DNA from: CAYZXL01 sp964482435
GTDB lineage: Bacteria; Auribacterota; JABMQX01
Reading direction: 5' to 3'
DNA length: 38,517 bases
Assembly: GCA_964482435.1 (NCBI GenBank)
Contig: CAYZXL010000046.1
Span: 1-38,517, forward strand
Part shown: positions 32,004-38,517 of the stretch, piece by piece
Numbering within the stretch: position 1 is the first letter of the stretch
Layout: every line of letters starts with the position of its first letter
Translations under genes and position numbers: made by a program
The notes under the pieces: model-generated
Databases searched by the model: none
Seen by the model: only the letters and a program-made list of their open reading frames with translations
What the model was told of the DNA's origin: nothing

Positions 32004-33868
32004 TGCTTCATCACCTTGTGAAGTACGCTGAAAGCAAGGGCCTGGCGCCCGAGCCGGGCTTCAAACAGACGACGGTCAGGTGGGCGCTCTCATTCGGTGC
32101 CGGCGGCCGTTTCTTGCGCGCGATCCCGCTGGGGGCAGCGGCGCCGGGGAAGAGGAGTCCGGGCAAGAACTTCCCCAGATGCCCGTACGTGCACTTGACC
32201 TCGAGCGGGGCAACCAGAAGTCAGTTCCTTGCAGACAGTGCAAGAGTCGTCGCATTGCTCGGCCAGGAGCCTGGTGACCCCAAGGCACACCGCAAGCACA
32301 GCTACTTCGTCGAGCTCCTGCGAGAGGCGGCACAGGACATCCCCAGGCTCGCGCCCGTCGCATCCGCGATGGGCACGAAGAGCACCGTCGACGCCATCCG
32401 TTCGGACCTGGAACGAAGCGGCGCCGGCCCGGGCGATACGGTAACCTTCGAGGTGGAGGGAACCTGCCCCGTGGAATGGGCCGAGTGCCTGGATTGGTGG
32501 CGCCGGCGCCGGGAGACTCTGGCGCCTGAGAAGGCGCAAAGCGGGATCAGGAAGCGGCCCCAGCGCCCTTGCAGGCAGATGCGATGCCTGGCGACGGGGG
32601 AGCTTGTCGAGCCCGCCCGAATCCACGAGGTGAACATCCGCGGGCTGGAGGACATAGGGGGGAGACGCGGGGGCAGCGCGCTTGTGAGCTTCAACGACCG
32701 CGCGTTCTGCTCATACGGACTCGACCAGTCCTATAACGGCCCCATGTCTGAAAAGGCAGCCGCCGCGTACTGTGCGGCGCTCAACGACATTTTGCAGGAG
32801 TCAGGCCACCGGCTGGCTGCCTCGAAAATAGCCTGCTGGTTCAAGGGCAAGGTGCCGCCCGAGCAGGATCCAATTGCCCTCCTTTTTCGCGCTCAGGTCG
32901 ATGAGGTGCAGGAACTCAGCGCCCTGGAGCGCGCCAGGCAGCTCGTGCAGTCCCTGGAAACAGGCAAAATCCCCGACCTCCACGAGAACTGGTTCTATGC
33001 GCTGACGCTTTCGGCCGCCGAGGGCCGAATCATGGTGCGCGACTGGACGGAGGGTCAATTTGAACAGCTCGCGAGAAACGTCTGCGCATGGTTTGACGAT
33101 CTGCACATCGTTGCTTATCGAGGCTCGGAAACGGCCCCCTATCCCGGCATGGAGAGGCTGATAACCTCCGTTCTCGAATCGAGGAGGCCGGGGCAGCGCT
33201 ACGAGGACTGGGTTCGGCCAATCGGGCCGGAGCGCGTCTTGCTTTGGAGGGCGGGGGTGCGAGGAGAAACCATCCCCCATGGCGTCCTGGGTCGCCTGGT
33301 TGTTGTTCATCGCCCATTCATCCAGCGCGCTGAGCTCGAAGAGGCTGAGAAGTCACCCGACCCGCGCAGGAAGGCAGCTGCAACGGCTGTCCTCCACGCC
33401 CGCATGATGTTGATGAAGGCATATCACATTCGCAAACACAGGAAAGGAGGAGGTGAAAACATGTCACACGACCTTAAACCCTATCTCAACGAGGAACACC
33501 GCGCCCCGGCTTACCAGTGTGGGCGGCTTATGGCCGTTCTGGCCGGACTTCAGCGCGCGGCGCTCGGCGGTGTCGGTGCCGGTGTTGTTCAGCGGTACTA
33601 TGCCGCCGCGAGCGCCACCCCGGCGCTTGTTTTCGGGCGACTGGTCCGGACGGCCCAGTTCCACCTGAACAAGCTCGACCCAGGACTGGCTCACTGGTAC
33701 GAGGACAAAATCGCGGGGATCACACAGCGCCTCAAGGACAATATCCCGCGAACGCTCGATTTGGAGGAACAGAGCCTTTTCGCCCTCGGGTACTACCAGC
33801 AGTTGGCCGACATGAGAACAAGGAAGTCTGACAGCTCTATCGAAGAAAAGGAGGAAAGCCATGAGTGA
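32003..33868 (+). CDS. cas8c: Cas8c (Csd1) large subunit of type I-C Cascade
   Basis: A 621-aa large subunit that recognises the PAM and helps recruit Cas3. ATG 32003 (MLHHLVKYAESKGL) is preceded by AAGGAGG and overlaps the cas5c stop as TGATG. Csd1-like parts include TVRWALSFGAGGRF, CPYVHLTSSGATRSQFLADSA-like text, LVSFNDRAFCSYGLDQSYN, MSEKAAAAYCAALNDIL and NWFYALTLSAAEGRIMVRDW. The last 135 codons are also translated separately as Cas11c. It overlaps cas7c by 8 nt. Confidence 0.94.
   Translation: MLHHLVKYAESKGLAPEPGFKQTTVRWALSFGAGGRFLRAIPLGAAAPGKRSPGKNFPRCPYVHLTSSGATRSQFLADSARVVALLGQEPGDPKAHRKHSYFVELLREAAQDIPRLAPVASAMGTKSTVDAIRSDLERSGAGPGDTVTFEVEGTCPVEWAECLDWWRRRRETLAPEKAQSGIRKRPQRPCRQMRCLATGELVEPARIHEVNIRGLEDIGGRRGGSALVSFNDRAFCSYGLDQSYNGPMSEKAAAAYCAALNDILQESGHRLAASKIACWFKGKVPPEQDPIALLFRAQVDEVQELSALERARQLVQSLETGKIPDLHENWFYALTLSAAEGRIMVRDWTEGQFEQLARNVCAWFDDLHIVAYRGSETAPYPGMERLITSVLESRRPGQRYEDWVRPIGPERVLLWRAGVRGETIPHGVLGRLVVVHRPFIQRAELEEAEKSPDPRRKAAATAVLHARMMLMKAYHIRKHRKGGGENMSHDLKPYLNEEHRAPAYQCGRLMAVLAGLQRAALGGVGAGVVQRYYAAASATPALVFGRLVRTAQFHLNKLDPGLAHWYEDKIAGITQRLKDNIPRTLDLEEQSLFALGYYQQLADMRTRKSDSSIEEKEESHE
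33461..33868 (+). CDS. cas11c: Cas11c small subunit from an internal start within cas8c
   Basis: In-frame ATG at codon 487 of cas8c, preceded by an unusually strong ribosome site (AAAGGAGGAGGTG, 33443-33455, ending 5 nt before the ATG) that forces the odd residues RKGGGEN into Cas8c. The product would be 135 aa, beginning MSHDLKPYLNEEHR, helical and basic, including GRLMAVLAGLQRAALGGVG and RTAQFHLNKLDPGLAHWYED. Independent translation of the small subunit from the 3' end of cas8 is established for types I-B, I-C and I-D. Cas11 lines the belly of Cascade and holds the R-loop. Confidence 0.82.
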   Translation: MSHDLKPYLNEEHRAPAYQCGRLMAVLAGLQRAALGGVGAGVVQRYYAAASATPALVFGRLVRTAQFHLNKLDPGLAHWYEDKIAGITQRLKDNIPRTLDLEEQSLFALGYYQQLADMRTRKSDSSIEEKEESHE

Positions 33869-34889
33869 GACAATTCGGAATCGTTATGAGTTTACCTGGT
33901 TGTTCGACTGCGAGAACGGCAACCCCAACGGCGACCCCGACGCCGGCAACGCACCACGCCTTGACCCGCAGGACATGCACGGCCTTGTCTCAGACGTAGC
34001 CATCAAGCGCCGCATGCGCAACTACGTCCAGATCGCCAGAGGAAACCAGAGGCCCTATGCGATTTTCGTCGAGCATGCCACAAACCTGAACGTGCCGATT
34101 GCTCGCGCGCACGAGGAGGAGAACGGCGGCTACGAAACGGACAGGAAGAAGGGCCCCAAGAAGGCCCAGGTGGACAAGGCCCGGGCATGGATGTGCCGGA
34201 ACTTCTATGACATCCGGGCCTTCGGCGCCGTCATGAGCATTGGCCCTAATGCCGGGCAAGTCCGCGGCCCTGTGCAGATTGCCTTCGCTCGCTCCCGCGA
34301 CCCCATTCTGCCGATGGACATCTCGATCACACGCATGGCTATCGCCGAACCCGAACAGCGCCTCAAATCAAGCGAGGAGTACGTCGACTACACCGACAAC
34401 AAACCGGAGGACACGCTCCGCACCATGGGCCGGAAAGCACTCATCCCCTATGGCCTTTATATGGCCAAAGGCTTCATCAGCGCTCACCTTGCCGAGGGCA
34501 CAGGCTTTTCCGAGGACGACCTGGCGCTTCTGTGGGAGGCGCTCCTGAATATGTACGAGCAGGACCGCTCGTCCAGCAAGGGTGTCATGTCGGTCCGCGA
34601 GCCAATTTTCGTCTTCAAGCACGTCGGAACCGATACCAATGAAGCCCAGCGCACCCAGCAAGCAAAGCTTGGCTGCGCTCCCGCCCATAAGCTTTTCGCC
34701 CTCGTTGAGGTCAAAAAGCGGGACGGGGTCGAGGCGCCGCGGTCCTTCGCCGATTATCGAGTGCTTTTCGATCAGAGCGGCCTCCCTGCCGGCGTCAAAA
34801 TCGGTTACGTCGTCTCAGCGGAGGGTGGAAAAGCGGCGATTCATTGGGATAAGCTCCCTGCGACGGCGACACACGTCGAGGTCAAATGA
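33861..34889 (+). CDS. cas7c: Cas7c (Csd2) backbone subunit of type I-C Cascade
   Basis: A 342-aa RAMP protein that polymerises along the crRNA. The diagnostic N-terminal segment FDCENGNPNGDPDAGNAPR is present, followed by LVSDVAIKRRMRNYVQ. Later FFDIRAFGAVMS-like text (FYDIRAFGAVMSIGPNAGQV), GPVQIAFARSRDPILP, SITRMAIA and LWEALLNMYEQDRSSSKGVM occur. ATG 33861 has AAGGAGG upstream and overlaps cas8c by 8 nt. cas4 follows after 13 nt. Confidence 0.96.
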   Translation: MSETIRNRYEFTWLFDCENGNPNGDPDAGNAPRLDPQDMHGLVSDVAIKRRMRNYVQIARGNQRPYAIFVEHATNLNVPIARAHEEENGGYETDRKKGPKKAQVDKARAWMCRNFYDIRAFGAVMSIGPNAGQVRGPVQIAFARSRDPILPMDISITRMAIAEPEQRLKSSEEYVDYTDNKPEDTLRTMGRKALIPYGLYMAKGFISAHLAEGTGFSEDDLALLWEALLNMYEQDRSSSKGVMSVREPIFVFKHVGTDTNEAQRTQQAKLGCAPAHKLFALVEVKKRDGVEAPRSFADYRVLFDQSGLPAGVKIGYVVSAEGGKAAIHWDKLPATATHVEVK

Positions 34890-34902
34890 AAGGCGGCCGA
34901 CC

Positions 34903-35604
34903 ATGTACGACGAGGACGACCTTTTGCTGGTCTCTGCACTCCAGCACCTCGCGTTTTGCGAGCGGCAGTGGGCGTTGATTTACATGGAGTGCGTCTGGGA
35001 CGAGAACCCCCTCACAGTCGAGGGGCGTCATCTCCATGAGCAAGCGGACGAACCGCACACAGAAGTCCGAGGGGACCTCCGAATCGCCCATGGGCTCCGC
35101 TTGCGCTCCCTCCGCCTCGGACTCACGGGAAGGGCAGACGTCGTCGAGTTCCATCGTCTGCCTGACGCGGAACCGGACCAGCTCGGCCAGAGCGAAACGC
35201 CCCTCGGCATCCCATTGCAGGACGTGCCCGGCCTCTGGCGCCCGGTCCCCGTCGAGTACAAGCACGGCAGGCCAAAGCCCGACCGCTGCGATGAAGTGCA
35301 GCTTTGCGGCCAGGCGCTCTGCCTCGAGGAAATGCTGACGGTGTCAATCCCGGCTGGCGCCATTTTCTACGGAACACCCCGAAGACGCTGCGACGTGACT
35401 TTCGATGAAGAGCTCCGCAGGGAGACCGAGGCGCTTGCAGCCAGACTGCACGAACTGACCCGGCAGAGAAGAACTCCGCCACCAAAATACGAGAAGAAGT
35501 GCCAGAGTTGCTCATTGCTCTCCCTTTGCTTGCCCAAGGCCACAAGCCGAGGGCGAAGCGTGAAGGAGTTTCTCTCAAGCGCCATTGGCGAGGCGGCCGA
35601 ATGA
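34903..35604 (+). CDS. cas4: Cas4 adaptation exonuclease
   Basis: A 233-aa RecB-like nuclease with an Fe-S cluster, trimming prespacers and helping set their orientation and PAM. Cys in LAFCERQW near the start and CQSCSLLSLC near the end are the four cluster ligands. RADVVEFHRL and PVEYKHGRPK give the Asp and Glu-x-Lys of the nuclease core, and QLCGQALCLEEM the following helix. The frame is open to 34582 inside cas7c, but ATG 34903 (MYDEDDLLLVSALQH) is the family start. It is just upstream of cas1, as is standard in type I-C. Confidence 0.94.
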   Translation: MYDEDDLLLVSALQHLAFCERQWALIYMECVWDENPLTVEGRHLHEQADEPHTEVRGDLRIAHGLRLRSLRLGLTGRADVVEFHRLPDAEPDQLGQSETPLGIPLQDVPGLWRPVPVEYKHGRPKPDRCDEVQLCGQALCLEEMLTVSIPAGAIFYGTPRRRCDVTFDEELRRETEALAARLHELTRQRRTPPPKYEKKCQSCSLLSLCLPKATSRGRSVKEFLSSAIGEAAE

Positions 35605-35617
35605 GGAGGAAACCGAA

Positions 35618-36649
35618 GTGAAGCACCTTCTCAACACACTGTACGTCACGACGCAAGGCGCCTACCTCTCGCGCGAGGGCGAGACTGTTCTCGTCCGGGT
35701 CGAGCAGGAGACCAAGCTTCGCGTCCCGATCCACACCCTTGGCGGCATCGTCTGCTTCGGCCAGGTCTTGTGCAGCCCTCCTTTGATGGGGCTTTGCGGC
35801 GAAAGGAACGTGACCGTTTCGTTCCTCAGCGAGCATGGAAAATTCCTCGCGCGCGTTCATGGCCCAGTTTCGGGCAACGTCCTCCTTCGCCGCGAACAGT
35901 ACCGTCGGGCAGACGACGAGGAAGGCTCAGGGAAGATCGCCCGCGCAGTCGTCCTGGCAAAAATAGCCAACAGCCGGACGGTCCTCATCCGGGCAGCACG
36001 CGACCATCCCGATAATCCCAATGCAGCCGCCCTGAAAGATGCGTCGCTCACCCTCTCGCGCATCCTGGACGCTCTCCGAGAGCCAGTCCCCCTCGACACC
36101 GTCCGCGCCAGAGAGGGAGAAGCCGCCAGAACATACTTTGGCGTCTTCGACCACCTCATCGTCGCACAAAAGGAGGACTTCTTTTTCCGCGAGCGCACTC
36201 GCCGTCCCCCTCTCGACAACATGAACGCGCTCCTCTCCTTCATGTACACCTTGCTCGCCCATGACGCCTCCTCCGCGCTCGAAGGCGTCGGACTCGACCC
36301 GGCAGTCGGATACCTCCATCAAGACCGGCCGGGGCGGCCGGGACTGGCGCTCGACCTCATGGAAGAATTCCGCCCCTTCCTCGCAGACAGGTTGGCCCTC
36401 TCCCTCGTCAACCTCCAACAGGTGAGGGGAAAGGGATTCCGCCGAACAGAGACCGGCGCAGTCCTCATGGACGACGACACTCGAAAAGAAGTCCTCGTCG
36501 CGTATCAAAAAAGAAAACAAGAAGAAATCCAGCATCCGTTTCTGAACGAAAAGGTTGCCCTGGGACTTCTGCCACACGTCCAGGCCATGCTCCTGGCACG
36601 CCATCTGAGAGGAGACCTGGACGGGTATCCACCTTTCATATGGAAATGA
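35618..36649 (+). CDS. cas1: Cas1 integrase (type I-C)
   Basis: A 343-aa spacer integrase. The N-terminal beta domain is KHLLNTLYVTTQGAYLSREG with TLGGIVCFG. The catalytic alpha domain has the metal-site segments DNMNALLSFMYTLL, GLDPAVGYLHQDRPGRPGLALDLMEEFRP (His and Glu/Asp ligands) and LADRLALSLVN. The start is GTG 35618 with GAGGAGG 8 nt upstream; the frame extension into cas4 is not family-like. It lies 13 nt after cas4 and 7 nt before cas2. Confidence 0.96.
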   Translation: MKHLLNTLYVTTQGAYLSREGETVLVRVEQETKLRVPIHTLGGIVCFGQVLCSPPLMGLCGERNVTVSFLSEHGKFLARVHGPVSGNVLLRREQYRRADDEEGSGKIARAVVLAKIANSRTVLIRAARDHPDNPNAAALKDASLTLSRILDALREPVPLDTVRAREGEAARTYFGVFDHLIVAQKEDFFFRERTRRPPLDNMNALLSFMYTLLAHDASSALEGVGLDPAVGYLHQDRPGRPGLALDLMEEFRPFLADRLALSLVNLQQVRGKGFRRTETGAVLMDDDTRKEVLVAYQKRKQEEIQHPFLNEKVALGLLPHVQAMLLARHLRGDLDGYPPFIWK

Positions 36650-36656
36650 GGACAAC

Positions 36657-36947
36657 ATGTTGGTCTTAGTCACTTACGACGTCAGTACCGAGACAGCCGA
36701 GGGCAGAACGAGGCTCCGCCGGATTGCCAAGATGTGTCAGAACTTCGGGCAAAGAGTCCAAAAATCGGTATTTGAGTGCTTGGTTAACCCAGCTCGGTGG
36801 GCCGACCTCCGACACCAGTTGGTCAATGAAATCAACCAGGAACAGGATAGCCTCCGGTTCTACTTCCTCGGCAAGAACTGGAAGCGAAGAGTGGAGCACA
36901 TCGGGGCGAAGCCTTCTTACGACCCTGAAGGGCCTCTTGTGGTCTGA
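36657..36947 (+). CDS. cas2: Cas2 adaptation protein
   Basis: A 96-aa ferredoxin-fold protein forming the Cas1-Cas2 integration complex. MLVLVTYDVSTETAEGRTRL carries the conserved Asp of the first strand. QNFGQRVQKSVFECLV and SLRFYFLGKNWKRRVEHIG match type I-C Cas2. Last gene of the operon; the array leader begins right after its stop. Confidence 0.96.
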   Translation: MLVLVTYDVSTETAEGRTRLRRIAKMCQNFGQRVQKSVFECLVNPARWADLRHQLVNEINQEQDSLRFYFLGKNWKRRVEHIGAKPSYDPEGPLVV

Positions 36948-37136
36948 GACCCTTCTCCGCGGACCAGAAGCGGGCAGAGGTTCAGGGAGAGCTTCGCGGG
37001 TTTCGTAACTTGCTGCCATGGCGGGAATAACGACGTGTGCGGCATCGGCGTAGGTCGGTTTCGGGAAATGCAAGTCGGCGGGGCCGCGAAACCGGCGCCG
37101 CAACTCCTTGCGGCGTGCTTAATTGACCCGCCCGCA
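36948..37136 (+). promoter_or_regulatory. CRISPR leader
   Basis: The 189 nt between the cas2 stop and the first repeat have no coding frame and lie at the end where repeats begin, so they should hold the array promoter and the integration signals. A perfect 8-bp inverted repeat CGCCGCAA-CTCC-TTGCGGCG lies at 37096-37115, 21 nt before repeat 1. No confident -10/-35 pair was found. Confidence 0.7.
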
Positions 37137-38517
37137 GTCGCCCCCCACGCGGGGGCGTGGATTGAAACGGTACATGGTCGTGGACCGCGGTAAGCGCTCT
37201 TCCGTCGCCCCCCACGCGGGGGCGTGGATTGAAACCTGGCTTGCTCATATCGCAGCGACTCCGATGGTCAGTCGCCCCCCACGCGGGGGCGTGGATTGAA
37301 ACTCAGACACGCCTCGCAATAGGAAACTGCACCGCCGTCGCCCCCCACGCGGGGGCGTGGATTGAAACAGCCAACCCGAGCTCCCTCACAGCCAGGAGGC
37401 GGGTCGCCCCCCACGCGGGGGCGTGGATTGAAACCCCTGCAAGTCAAGATAATTCTAACTTATTTCCTTGTCGCCCCCCACGCGGGGGCGTGGATTGAAA
37501 CTTTTCATGCCCCCCCTGGGACACAGCGATCCGTGTCGCCCCCCACGCGGGGGCGTGGATTGAAACATCAGGTACAGCCCCGACTGCGATCCATGCCGAG
37601 AGTCGCCCCCCACGCGGGGGCGTGGATTGAAACATGAAGGCGTGGAACAGCGGCGTCCTTCGCTTCGGTCGCCCCCCACGCGGGGGCGTGGATTGAAACT
37701 CTAGTTGTTAGGGCCCAGTAGGCCCTCATCACCGTCGCCCCCCACGCGGGGGCGTGGATTGAAACGTCAAGCGTGTAGCAAAAACCCCAGGAAAACGAAG
37801 TCGCCCCCCACGCGGGGGCGTGGATTGAAACCCCTCGCCGTCATGGTTGGCGAATACAGCTGGCGTCGCCCCCCACGCGGGGGCGTGGATTGAAACGGAT
37901 TATTGGGGCGTCTTTTCCCGCCATTGCAAAGTCGCCCCCCACGCGGGGGCGTGGATTGAAACATGGCTACACCCAAGAGAAAGGATGGTTGCCAATCGTC
38001 GCCCCCCACGCGGGGGCGTGGATTGAAACGCGTCAATCACGCAGCAAACGACGTCATACTGCCGGTCGCCCCCCACGCGGGGGCGTGGATTGAAACCTAC
38101 AGTCTCTGGAGCACTTTCTGCAAGGTCGAGGTCGCCCCCCACGCGGGGGCGTGGATTGAAACCAGGAATGTCGGTTCCATGGACAGGAATCTTCTTGTCG
38201 CCCCCCACGCGGGGGCGTGGATTGAAACTCTATATTGCCGTCGCTATCGGGTGACTGTAGAGGTCGCCCCCCACGCGGGGGCGTGGATTGAAACTCGCTC
38301 TCAAGACGTAATACCGTCCCCTCAAGCTGTCGCCCCCCACGCGGGGGCGTGGATTGAAACGCCTGATGGTCAGGTTGAACGGAAAGGAGGTCAATGTCGC
38401 CCCCCACGCGGGGGCGTGGATTGAAACCCACATCCTCGGCGTCGGTGATTATGCCGAACCTCGTCGCCCCCCACGCGGGGGCGTGGATTGAAACGATTCG
38501 CCATCGTCGTCTCCTAC
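37137..38517 (+). CRISPR. Type I-C CRISPR array, 21 repeats visible, continues past the right edge
   Basis: Twenty-one identical 32-bp repeats (beginning GTCGCCCCCC, ending GCGTGGATTGAAAC) at 37137, 37204, 37271, 37337, 37403, 37470, 37535, 37602, 37668, 37734, 37800, 37865, 37931, 37998, 38065, 38131, 38197, 38263, 38329, 38396 and 38463. The 20 complete spacers are 33-35 bp and all differ; spacer 21 is cut by the window end. The repeat folds as CGCCCCC/GGGGGCG with a small loop and keeps ATTGAAAC at its 3' end, so transcription runs rightward from the cas2 side. Repeat sequence and neighbouring genes both indicate type I-C. No degenerate terminal repeat is seen, so the array's far end is outside the window. 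Confidence 0.98.

Noticed and set aside
37229..38433. Long open frames across the array with repeated PHAGAWIET or FNPRPRVGGD units
   Set aside because: These are translations of the CRISPR repeats, not proteins.
37169..38462. Self-targeting spacers matching this window
   Set aside because: Reading the spacers against the flanking genes by eye gave no evident match. A proper search was not possible, so this is only the absence of an obvious hit.

Overview
The window is GC-rich bacterial chromosome. No rRNA or other marker settles the phylum. Several features point towards the Planctomycetota / Lentisphaerota (PVC) sphere or a similar uncultivated lineage: a pseudopilin with a C-terminal H-X9-DG motif, a secreted ThuA-like protein, a Tat-exported ADP-ribosylglycohydrolase, a sugar isomerase/deacetylase cluster and an ECF sigma/anti-sigma pair. 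The taxonomic placement is inference.

Layout, left part (1-27.8 kb, housekeeping and metabolic genes). An ECF sigma factor, its zinc-finger anti-sigma factor and an exported coiled-coil protein cut by the left edge form a translationally coupled minus-strand operon (1-1449), divergent from a 566-aa ABC-exporter-like membrane protein. A cluster of GC-rich stem-loops follows, then an ECF-type cobalt/nickel importer (cbiM, PDGLE-type cbiN, cbiQ, cbiO; 3820-6556) with a clear promoter and an operator-like inverted repeat. Next are enolase, an FtsB-like division protein and an S1-domain protein (7016-9007), aspartate-semialdehyde dehydrogenase, a membrane-anchored beta-propeller-like protein, a THEP1-type NTPase and a zinc alcohol dehydrogenase. 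Then come a zinc-ribbon membrane protein overlapping a pseudopilin, a Nudix hydrolase, a TrmJ-like RNA methyltransferase, an alpha/beta hydrolase and the ADP-ribosylglycohydrolase. An isomerase / NagA-like deacetylase / ThuA-like operon, an NtrC-type sigma-54 activator with a degenerate receiver, a membrane protein and an unusual radical SAM protein follow. CobO (corrinoid adenosyltransferase) fits with the cobalt importer in B12 metabolism.

A strong regulatory find lies upstream of the DAHP synthase gene aroF (minus strand, 26495-27822). A consensus promoter drives a 43-codon leader peptide with seven consecutive aromatic codons (Trp-Tyr-Trp-Tyr-Phe-Tyr-Phe). A competing antiterminator and a textbook intrinsic terminator follow before aroF. 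This reads as ribosome-mediated attenuation sensing all three aromatic amino acids.

Right part (27.9-38.5 kb, accessory). At 27912-27953 lies only the 3' half of a tRNA-Ala gene, from the anticodon loop to the discriminator base. This is the footprint expected at one end of an element integrated by a tyrosine recombinase. About 0.9 kb of gene-poor DNA follows, with 10-bp-phased GTGGGC-type repeats resembling integrase arm sites. Then comes a complete type I-C CRISPR-Cas operon (cas3-cas5c-cas8c-cas7c-cas4-cas1-cas2) with its own promoter. An internal, strongly primed start inside cas8c encodes the small subunit Cas11c. A leader and an array of at least 21 identical 32-bp repeats run off the right edge. 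That the CRISPR-Cas locus sits on an integrated island is an inference from the tRNA fragment.

Three copies of a dispersed intergenic repeat (arms TCTCTCGCAAAG / CTTGGCGAGA) are scattered through the left part; one separates cbiO from cbiQ.
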